This document shows, in pieces, positions 56,103 to 64,000 of a stretch of 64,000 nt of DNA. This stretch comes from Letharia columbiana (taxonomy: Eukaryota > Ascomycota > Lecanoromycetes > Lecanorales > Parmeliaceae): NCBI RefSeq assembly GCF_014066305.1, contig NW_023501090.1, positions 1-64,000 of the forward strand, in the 5' to 3' direction. How positions within the stretch are numbered: position 1 is the stretch's first letter; every line of letters starts with the position of its first letter. Below the pieces are notes generated by a model. That model saw nothing but the letters and a program-made list of their open reading frames with translations, was not told the DNA's origin and made no database searches. The translations under genes and the position numbers were made by a program.

Positions 56103-57851
56103 CTATATCTCGCTTCCCGCCTCTTTGGTCCAATCTTCGTCCTCCGCCAACAGACCTCCTTGTGTATGCGCGAATGATGGAAACAACTTGGCCACAAGTT
56201 CTTCCCGGAGATCTGATCCAAGTTTAGGTGACCATGCTCCGCCAGAGAACACATAAGGCGATCCAGGATTAGCCCACCCATGAGCCTCGCGTTCCCAGTC
56301 CAGGTCGGACGGCCCTTGCTCGGCTGCTCTCCGACCCATGCTCCAGATTCGGATCTTGTCCAGGGCGCCTGCTCGCAAATCTGCCCACAGATCGCTCCGA
56401 TTCTCATAGTCGTAATAAACATCATACAGTGCAAGCTGGCGGAGGCTGGCCTTGTGACGTTGGATCAGTGCGGCGAGGCCGCCGAAATCGAAGTTGTCGA
56501 CAGATTTGATGGAAAAATAGGTGAGATGGGGCCATGTGATGCTGTTGCCGAACGCATTTTCCAATCGGTCTTCTGTGCCAAGGTATGTAGATCGAAAACG
56601 CAGGCTTTCAAGTTTTGGCATCGTCTGTAGAAAGCTTATGATTGTGCCGGAGGACATGAGGTCCTGAACTTCATCAAGATCGGCCAATTTTAGGTAAAAA
56701 TTGAAATGTTTAGTGCCGGTCATGAGTGTCTCGACCACGGCTTTCTCCTTGGGATCCTTGATTTCCATGACTATTTTGCTCAAGTCTCGAAATAGAGGCC
56801 CAGCGTCGATATGAGCCCCAGAGGAAGCCCTTCCGTAAGCTATTGCCCTCAGAATCATTGTGCCCTGGTCCATGTCGAAGTTTGTCTGACAGGATCCTGT
56901 CTTCCATACTCTATCTATAATGTCATCTCTTGGCGAAATATCCAGCCTCTTGAAGTGCCAATTCCAACCGGGCTTAGGTTCAAAGTCATTTGGTGGAATG
57001 TCCTGTCTTCTGCGAGTCCAGTCCCATGATAGACCGGATTCAACCCGTTTGAGCTGTGGGAGACGGCCAACGGCGGCTTGCAAAATACCTTCAGCCGTAG
57101 AGAAGAGCTTTTGCTGCTCGGCGTGAAGCGACGAGTATTCTTTATAATGGAACTTGATTGCCTTTCGAGAGATTTTAGCGCAATCCGGCATGACCAAAGG
57201 TCCTGCGTAATCCTGGCCAACGTACAAGACCAGTGGATTGTCGATCAGCGTCCTTTCTCCTCGAAGCCATTGTCCAAATTCTTTTTTCTGGAGGAGTGGG
57301 CCAGAGATGGCTTTTGGCACGATGTGCAGCACTCGAACATGTTTCCTGTAGGTATGCTGCGAGATATCCTCGAGCTTTGCGTGGCTCTCTTCTGTGAAGT
57401 GTAACAGGACCTCTTCGAACACAAACTCTGCGGTCATCAAAGCGAGCTTTTTGTTGCATAGTCGTAACGATTTCAAGGTCGCGAGCCGATTAATTGTCAT
57501 TCCGGGCTCCGTGTCTAAATCTTCCCTCTTGCCTTTCGTGGGCATATTGGCACATAGCTTGCGTACCAACGTCAAAAGCTGAAATTTGCGAAACGCAGCT
57601 AGTCGATTCTGCAGCCTTCGTTGCATGTTCTTTGTTGACTCCACGATTGAAGACGAGTGTCTCCGACTGCTGGTTGTATGCGACTGGACTTGGGAGTTGG
57701 AGACTGATTGCAAGGTTCCTACGTCAGCAGTGGTGGACGGACTGCAGTCTCTGTCGGGTGCACAAAGCGAGTCTTCTTCCTCGTCGTCAATCATGGAGAC
57801 GATGAGGCGGTAGACTTCTAGCGGGATTCGGTCCATCCTAGTGTTCTTCAA
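56103..57851 (-). CDS. F-box-like protein
   Basis: A 582-residue single-exon product. The N-terminus (RIPLEVYRLIVSMI, residues 8-21, after a second Met at residue 6) is an F-box-like helix, which in fungi binds Skp1 and recruits substrates to SCF ubiquitin ligases (family knowledge). A Ser-rich acidic insert (about 25-75) separates it from a second helical part LNRLATLKSLRLCNKKLA-like. The remainder is the usual divergent, Leu-rich C-terminal region of lineage-specific fungal F-box proteins (MPKLESLRFRSTYLG, LRQLALYDVYYDYENRSDLW). The start could be 57851 or 57836. Substrate unknown. Intact despite its repeat-rich surroundings. Confidence 0.8.
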   Translation of the reverse strand: MKNTRMDRIPLEVYRLIVSMIDDEEEDSLCAPDRDCSPSTTADVGTLQSVSNSQVQSHTTSSRRHSSSIVESTKNMQRRLQNRLAAFRKFQLLTLVRKLCANMPTKGKREDLDTEPGMTINRLATLKSLRLCNKKLALMTAEFVFEEVLLHFTEESHAKLEDISQHTYRKHVRVLHIVPKAISGPLLQKKEFGQWLRGERTLIDNPLVLYVGQDYAGPLVMPDCAKISRKAIKFHYKEYSSLHAEQQKLFSTAEGILQAAVGRLPQLKRVESGLSWDWTRRRQDIPPNDFEPKPGWNWHFKRLDISPRDDIIDRVWKTGSCQTNFDMDQGTMILRAIAYGRASSGAHIDAGPLFRDLSKIVMEIKDPKEKAVVETLMTGTKHFNFYLKLADLDEVQDLMSSGTIISFLQTMPKLESLRFRSTYLGTEDRLENAFGNSITWPHLTYFSIKSVDNFDFGGLAALIQRHKASLRQLALYDVYYDYENRSDLWADLRAGALDKIRIWSMGRRAAEQGPSDLDWEREAHGWANPGSPYVFSGGAWSPKLGSDLREELVAKLFPSFAHTQGGLLAEDEDWTKEAGSEI

Positions 57852-58286
57852 GCTTCAAAAAAATGCCTACGCCGTCAGTGTGCTTCCCAGGATGCGGAGA
57901 CGACAGTCATGCGGGGTTCCAAATTCTGTGTGAAAGGCTATGAGGCCCTTCAGCCTTGGGGGTCTACTCCCCGCGAGGCTGCTTATTCCCTCCGTAAAGG
58001 TGCAGGATACGATGCAGGGTCTGACCAAAGAAACCTAGTACCATGCCTAGCCGCATGAGAAGGGCTGAGGTGGGGACGGCGCTTCGACTACCCCCACGCT
58101 GGAGAGCAGTGTGCTGAACTCCAGTATCGTTGTCCAGCTTAGCGATTTGATCGGATAAATCCATGTCTCAAAATAAATCATGAGATCTTGCAGAGGATAA
58201 ATGATGAGTGAAGGATGTAGGAGTGGAGGCAAGAGGTTGGAGAAGGCTGGTGCAAGATGTCTTGCGCTAGGCCAAATCTGGATGGA
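57852..58286. other. upstream region of the F-box gene
   Basis: A 66-codon minus-strand ORF (57964-58164, MDLSDQIAKLDNDTGVQ...) may be a small gene but has no family support. Confidence 0.3.
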
Positions 58287-58558
58287 CCCCACTTCTTTTA
58301 TAGTGAATTTGTGGAGTTCTTATCATCATGCGTGAGATCATTTTGGTGTTGACTGTATACACATAAATGGAAAGGCAAACGAAGCCATTTTAGATATCGT
58401 TATGACTTCCCTGCTTGTCGGAAACCCCGGCTGTGCAGTCAGCATTATAGTTCCTAGACCCTCCAACGCAATGAGTTGTCGTTGGCCTACTTCAACAACA
58501 TTGTCTTATCATTCATTATAATCCAACACTGAGACAATCATCGAGGCAGTCATCACCT
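58287..58558 (+). repeat. 272-bp perfect direct repeat, copy 1
   Basis: Identical by eye to 59197-59468 (offset 910). Begins CCCCACTTCTTTTATAG and ends GAGGCAGTCATCACCT. No ORF, and not TG...CA like an LTR. Confidence 0.9.
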
Positions 58559-58704
58559 GGGCCATCCCACTCATAGAAAACAGGAAATATGCCTCCGACC
58601 GTAGTTCCTAATCGGGCAAATGACAATTCATACCCCAAAACCTTAAATACATCAGACGAAAGCCTGAGTACGTTTTAGCAGTAGCCCCAATGGGGCCATG
58701 AATC

Positions 58705-59196
58705 GGTAATTTAGGGCCCCTTTCGACCAGGGGGTCAACCACGCTATTTCGAATTTTTGAAAATCGTAAAATCGCAAAATCATTTAGCGCAGACACCCCC
58801 GGGACCAGGCTTTTTCGATCTATCAGAACGCAAGCCATGGCTCTATAACACTCATTTGTGATTCACTAAATAGTGGCCTTCTTGAAAGAAGACTTGCAAT
58901 TAACAGTGGCCTAAATTTGTGATTATCCCCCAGCCTATCTATCACCCAGTCTGTGAGTCTGCTCAGGTACACAGTCTTACACCTCCCAATGAGTCTACAC
59001 TGCCAATATTAAGTCAATTTATCTGATATCATACCCTAAACTAATTATAATCCTATAATCGACACTCTTCATACCCTAAATTAATTGTTTGTGTAGGAGC
59101 AATGATGTGGATCAGCTAATATTGGGAAATGGAATTGGTAAATGGAAAATTCATGGATGGATTTTCGGTGGTATGACCCCTGGTCGGTAATTAGCC
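58705..59196. mobile_element. probable DNA-transposon remnant between the duplications
   Basis: Imperfect inverted ends: left CGACCAGGGGGTCAACC (about 58725-58741), and right GGTATGACCCCTGGTCGG (59170-59187) reading as its complement; both are preceded outward by CGGTAATT-like sequence. The AT-rich interior has no ORF. It shares CAGACACCCCCGGGACC with 52656-52712. Superfamily unassigned. Confidence 0.5.
58782..58822. repeat. dispersed repeat, copy B
   Basis: AGCGCAGACACCCCCGGGAC and a following CAGGCTTTTT match 52676-52712 with transition differences. Confidence 0.6.
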
Positions 59197-59468
59197 CCCC
59201 ACTTCTTTTATAGTGAATTTGTGGAGTTCTTATCATCATGCGTGAGATCATTTTGGTGTTGACTGTATACACATAAATGGAAAGGCAAACGAAGCCATTT
59301 TAGATATCGTTATGACTTCCCTGCTTGTCGGAAACCCCGGCTGTGCAGTCAGCATTATAGTTCCTAGACCCTCCAACGCAATGAGTTGTCGTTGGCCTAC
59401 TTCAACAACATTGTCTTATCATTCATTATAATCCAACACTGAGACAATCATCGAGGCAGTCATCACCT
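59197..59468 (+). repeat. 272-bp perfect direct repeat, copy 2
   Basis: Second copy of 58287-58558; unrelated sequence follows immediately. Confidence 0.9.
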
Positions 59469-61133
59469 TTGCTCGCACTCATACATCAGATATGCCTGCG
59501 TGTGAGGCTCGCTAATCAGGTTCATAAAAACTGGCTCGGCCTCCTCTTGCTCGATGAGCTCGACCGTGAGACCAACGCATTTGGAGCGGAAATGAGGAGT
59601 CCTTGACTATGCCATCGGCATCTATTTCTTCACGTGTCTCTAGCGCGACCTCCAGGGAAGCAGAGCTGGCGGCAACGAAAGTCTCGCTCCAAGGTCCATG
59701 CGCTGATACCTGCAGACTCCGCCCTCGATGTAGTGCGGAAGCACACCGAGTACAGGGTGTGTCCACCTCCCGCCAGTCTTGATAAGACACTGTGCCGCAG
59801 GCGGTGCTGGAGAGGACGCTGCGCTCTCAACCGTGTGGCTTTTGATAACGATCCTCCCGCAGAAGGTGCATTGCCAGCAGACAGACGCAGTTTCTGGTAC
59901 ACTGCAGGAGTGCAGGGCGGTACGGCGCTTGGCGCAGTGGCTGCTGCTCATAATGTATGTCTTCTAGGCTTCACGGCCTGTGGTTCTTTGAGCGAAACGG
60001 ATTCTGGTGATTGGTTTTCGTTGGATGGTGGAATGGAAGAGCTTATACTGGCGGATTGAAGCTTTGTGAATTGGGCCTGGGATTGGGCCTGGGATTGGGC
60101 TTGGAGGTTGACAATAGGAGGATATTGAAGGCCGCTCTGCTCGTTGGAGGACAAAGAGATTTAAGAACGCCCATTGTTCTTACAAAAGGAGACAACAGCC
60201 ACTGTGGGGGAAAAAGAGCGGGAAGACGCTTAGAACATTTCAAAGGACTGAAAATGAAACTGCTCCAAGCACAGCGGTGGAATATCATTGTGAGGCAGCT
60301 TAACCTGGTGAGATCGTGCTCACCTCGTTCACCAAAGTTTATCCCACAGTCACGGTAACCCTGAGATACCAGGTTGGTGCTGTCAATCTCATTGGGGTCA
60401 ACTACCGGAAGGATTCCCGTGTTCGTCGAGGAGTATGAAGTGCTTCGTGTGGCGTAAAAGCTTTCCCTCTACCTCGGTCTCCTTCAGATATGAAAGCGGG
60501 GGAAGGACAGTCACGTTATTCACACGATGATGATCGTTCCTAAGAGCCCATGAAACTGTTGTGTGTCAGTAATACACTTCAATGATGCCCAACATTGGAG
60601 GGATTCTAGGTGTACAAGACCTGTTTGGGACATCAGTGCGATATGGCCAATCACTGTCTTGATCTCCCTTCCCCAAGCAACAAGGATCAGAGACGTGTCT
60701 ATCCTCACGCAATGAACGGTGGAGCACTGTGAGTCGGCTCTCCATGTCACCTTTGAATCACATGTCGTAGGGACTCAACGCTTGAGTTTTGTATCAGCCC
60801 CTACCAAGGTCTTGAAGCGGACTCGGAGATACAGTCCTCAGTACCCTGACATCAGGACTTTCCGTTGCTCAATAATTGGTACGCAACATGCCGTATTGGC
60901 CATGAGTAAATGGTTTCCTTGTCGATATCATCACCATGGTTTTTGCATACTTTATAAGGTAGGTCTCAGATACAAGTCATCGACTCATGAACCATGTGGC
61001 TTCCACCAAGAAGAAACTTGACTTCCAAACGAGGAGGAGCGCTTCGCTGCTCTAGGGTCTGACTCTATCGCCTCCTGTATAGCATCATGGAATGTGGTAT
61101 GGCAGGCCGGCAGTCCAAGTCCGGCTGACGACG
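59469..61133. other. gene-poor region
   Basis: A 141-codon + ORF (59634-60059) and overlapping minus ORFs at 59512-59951 are mutually exclusive, and none has a recognisable domain. A GGGCCTGGGATT 12-nt repeat (three copies) lies at 60073-60106. Confidence 0.35.
60073..60106 (+). repeat. 12-nt minisatellite
   Basis: GGGCCTGGGATT repeated about three times. Confidence 0.8.
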
Positions 61134-62115
61134 CTAATGCATGTCTAGAGGTGGTCGTGTTTGAAGGCCTTTTTCAGGGATGGGCGTAGATCGCGTATCG
61201 TCCAACGGTGACTCATGTGAGGGTTGCATCGTAGAGGACCTGTTGGCGTGCAGGGAGTTCCAGCGACTAGACGACGTAACAAGAGTCTCATCGTCTGACC
61301 ATTGCCGCTGTTTGCCTTTACCCGTTGTTTTGGAGCGAACAGGTAGCGCGGGGTTGGTGTCTTGACCGTCTTTGGCTCGATGTTGAGCCTCCATTTTCGT
61401 ATGATCCAAGCATTTATCGATTGCGCTGAGGAGTAATTTCTCGTAGATTGTCTCTGTCAAATCGAGCTCGGTCTTGCATTTGATTGTGTCGACCATCTGA
61501 AATAATTTAGAAAGAGGGTCTAATCGAGGTGTGGATTGCTTACATCACGATAAATTTTGTGTCTGCCTTTGAGTTGATCATCCAGCTATTCAAAAAATAC
61601 AGTCGCATCGTGATCGCTTCCAATTTGGCATAGTTTTCTACTAACTCGACCAGGTTCAACATCTACAACGTCTAGCTTCTGCGCTACTTCTATAATCCTC
61701 TTGCGAATGAGTCTGAAGGCTGGTTTGTTTTTCTTTGCGTCCACTTGGTCAGATATGTCACTCTCATTCTCGGACTCCGGGTTTTGTTCGCCGTCTGTGA
61801 GCACACTAAGGTTGTAGCATCTGAAGTCTGCGGAGAAATCTGCCTTAATTTTTTAAAATAACCTTTTAGGGAAAAAAAAACCCTTTTTTTTTTTTTTTTT
61901 TTTATCTTCACGGCAATGTCTGGACCTTTGACATTATCTTGATTGGCTTTTGTGGTATTCAAAAAGTGAACGTCGATTCATTTTTGATCGTACCGGGTGG
62001 CCATGACGGTGGAGTAATTTAGTAATTTTTGCACTAGTTCCCACTGTTCACCTCGCATTGGTGGTGAGTCTTCGATCAGAAAGACCTTATTGTAACGCTC
62101 GAGAATGCTGGACCG
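61134..62115 (-). pseudogene. von Willebrand factor A domain protein, heavily broken
   Basis: Minus-strand fragments in order: ILERYNKVFLIEDSPPMRG (MIDAS-like DxSxxM, with S then P), WELVQKLLNYSTVMATRYDQ, then TGA 61978-61980, IDVHFLNTT; a 20-T tract (61884-61903, Lys codons in sense) with loss of the central core; VLTDGEQNPESE (the TDG turn); IEVAQKLDVVD; IGSDHDATVFFE, then TAG 61586-61588, LDDQLKGRHKIYRD; a 47-nt intron; MVDTIKCK. This order is that of fungal cytosolic vWA proteins. Two in-frame stops in the domain and a degenerate middle make it a pseudogene. Confidence 0.65.
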
Positions 62116-63147
62116 GTCTTCTACTGCATGTCACTCCTCATGTACTGGGGTTGGAGGAGGTGCTGGGATGATTGTCGGACGAGAGCGCGCGTTCCCTAGT
62201 GCTATTAGCGTAAGTAAGTTACACGCGACATCGTGCATTCCAGGTTGGTTGTGGGAGACCTGTGATAGGGTTGCTAACATAGGAAAATACAAGTGTTCAT
62301 GGCCTAGTTCAATCCTAAACGAGTGTAGGAATACGAGTAATTGATTGTATACAATATTACAAATGCATCTTTTCAGCGACTTGAACTATACTGGCAATCA
62401 CTTGTTCACACACAAGTGCCCTGAAGATGAGAATACAGACTACACTAGCCACATATCATACGATTTTAAGCTCATGGTCGAAAGATATATTCCTAGTCCA
62501 GAAGTTGTCCAGATGAGATGCATGGTTAGTTACAAAACACTACGCGGCAAACTAGATTGATCTGTCGATTTTCAAGTCGGCGGCCGCGTACTAGGAAATC
62601 CACTACAAGTACACAAGATTCTGTCAAAGTGCCTGATGCTATCCAAAAATTAAATCATGAACCAGCCCTTCAAACCGCAGTTCCTTCTAATAATGACATC
62701 CAGCTCTCATACAAGATCGGCATTTTCCTCAGAGGATGATCCGCTCTCAGGTTAGCTTCGTTGAGGTGTGAATTTCCTGAACAGACATCCAGCCTATGCG
62801 CCTTTTTCATGCCCCAGTGTACGACCACATTATACAAAACAAGCACTGTCACTCGAAGGTTGACGACTACCCAATAATACGCACTTTACGCCTGTTAGAC
62901 ACACAAGTCCTTCCTTACATGAAAATACGAAAACCCGAGCAACGAATTTCGCTAAAAAACAAATAAGACTCTTCAATACGTATCGCAAGGGAATAATTAT
63001 CCAACTTGTATGAAGATTTTGGGGAAAGATCATGTATGATACGCACTAAGCACTGCCTAACAGATCAACACGACCCTGAATTGCCTCTCTAATCCAGAAT
63101 ACTCAGTTTTAGCACCGCACCGACCTCTCCCATCCACCACGACCCCT
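62116..63147. other. gene-poor region upstream of the vWA remnant
   Basis: May hold N-terminal remains of the vWA gene (a TGA interrupts the frame at 62131-62133). A 71-codon + ORF at 62345 is unsupported. Confidence 0.3.
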
Positions 63148-63531
63148 TCAGAGCACCAACGCACCAACAATTTGACCCGTCCAGAAATTGCCAAAACAAT
63201 TCAGCAGCACCCCTGGGATAGTGATGCCTACGTCACCACCCAAAATGAGACCCACAAAGAATTTCAACAAAATAGCCTTCATCAACCCCTTGAAAGAGAA
63301 GAGTACCTTTCCACTATCAACGAGACCCGCCCAGAATGCCAGGAAATTGAGCACTGTCACCACAAACACAGGGGCGAATTGCTCACCGCTCAAATGTTTG
63401 AAGAGAGCGAGGATGATATTGTCACTCGTGCCGGAACACTCGGGTTGGGTGACTTCAGTGGAGCCAGCGTAGCAGACGGGCTTCTTGGAGGATGAGCCGT
63501 ACGAGGGGGATGTTTGAGTGTGAGATGGCAT
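63148..63531 (-). CDS. small two-helix membrane protein
   Basis: 127 residues from ATG 63531, chosen over an upstream in-frame Met because of its CACCATGCC context and because upstream sequence (Ser/Lys-rich) looks untranslated. Residues 1-42 are polar with two Cys (KPVCYAG, PECSGT). Helices: FVVTVLNFLAFWAGLV and ILLKFFVGLILGGDVGITI, then a third weaker GVLLNCFGNFWTGQIVGAL. The end loosely recalls Pmp3/YqaE proteolipids, but order and length differ, so the family is open. Single exon. Confidence 0.6.
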   Translation of the reverse strand: MPSHTQTSPSYGSSSKKPVCYAGSTEVTQPECSGTSDNIILALFKHLSGEQFAPVFVVTVLNFLAFWAGLVDSGKVLFSFKGLMKAILLKFFVGLILGGDVGITIPGVLLNCFGNFWTGQIVGALVL

Positions 63532-64000
63532 GGTGATTGTTTCTGGCTTGTTCTTGGTGGTGCTTGAGGATTTCTTTTCTTTTCTATTTCTTTTTCTGCT
63601 TGAAGATTGTTGAGGTTGCTGAGGGATGTCTCTAGAAGAGAGGTCAGGTGGGCAGATACATCGATAAATACTCTCCCGCATATGAAAGAACAAATGCATT
63701 CAGGCATAGTGAAAGGCTGTGATAGACATGATCATTGATGCCTAATTTCAAAGAAAAACTCAACAATGATATTCTTCATGTCATGAGGACGCAAATATCA
63801 TTGCGTTCAACAAAATTGGCCTACTCTTTCTTCAGAACAATGGAAAACCAAGAACATTATCATACAATGCGAATGACATAGCCAGATTTTCGTTTTGACA
63901 CAAAGCCGATAGAGACACAAGCTTTGTTCACTTAAAACAAGAGGGCCACAAACGATCCACAATCCCATTCTTCACCTCAAGCTCCTCCCTCTTTCCGCTC
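63532..64000. other. upstream region to window end
   Basis: Promoter side of the membrane-protein gene; no further gene recognised. Confidence 0.35.

Noticed and set aside
58287..59468. The 272-bp duplication as LTRs of a retrotransposon
   Set aside because: Ends are CCCC...ACCT, not TG...CA; no primer-binding site or polypurine tract; interior without gag or pol.
59634..60059. 141-codon + strand ORF with Arg/Cys-rich product
   Set aside because: Conflicts with two minus-strand ORFs of equal length and lacks recognisable features.
1..64000. CRISPR arrays or bacterial-type operons
   Set aside because: No regularly spaced identical repeats; gene structure and introns are eukaryotic.

Overview
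The window is nuclear DNA of a filamentous ascomycete (Pezizomycotina). Evidence: short GT-AG introns of about 47-140 nt with GCTAAC/CTGAC-like branch points, a conventional kinesin in the fungal KHC arrangement, a 151-residue RAD6-type E2 without an acidic tail, fungal STAND/ankyrin and PLAC8 genes, and repeats that differ almost only by transitions (a RIP-like pattern). I cannot fix the class or genus.

Layout. 0-8 kb: a head-to-tail cluster of six divergent paralogues of a small soluble protein family that I do not recognise; five look intact and one is frameshifted. 8-14 kb: decayed minus-strand ORFs, dispersed repeats, a 120-nt inverted repeat and a 281-bp MITE with 27-bp inverted ends. 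14-26.8 kb: a secreted protein, the conserved block kinesin heavy chain and RAD6/UBC2, then a methyltransferase remnant, a DUF202 membrane protein, a tetraspanin and a secreted-protein gene with a stop in its signal peptide. 28.9-33 kb: a frameshifted unknown gene, a 1.44-kb LTR element that carries only gag, and a truncated patatin-ankyrin gene. 33-43.5 kb: a methionine/LAT-type amino acid permease, an ankyrin gene whose splicing is intact but which carries two in-frame stops, a large secreted protein, a tRNA-Glu(CUC) gene with two insertions, and a conserved membrane-associated fungal protein. 43.5-52.7 kb: mostly gene-poor, with a PLAC8 gene and a broken STAND N-terminal domain. 52.7-56 kb: an AT-rich, repeat-rich, RIP-like island. 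56-64 kb: an F-box protein, a 272-bp perfect direct duplication around a transposon remnant, a wrecked vWA-domain gene and a small membrane protein.

No secondary-metabolite cluster or operon-like pathway links the genes. The pattern is two or three conserved housekeeping islands (kinesin/RAD6, tetraspanin/DUF202, permease, PLAC8) separated by fast-evolving accessory DNA in which most genes are broken by nonsense codons or single-base frameshifts. Exons of the housekeeping genes, including one of 2.4 kb, are intact, so the lesions are probably biological and not general sequencing error.

The most unusual signal is the tRNA-Glu gene at 42021-42161. Besides a canonical 19-nt intron after position 37, a 51-nt GT...AG segment splits its T-loop (and Pol III B box). 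Precise removal of both restores a near-perfect cloverleaf.
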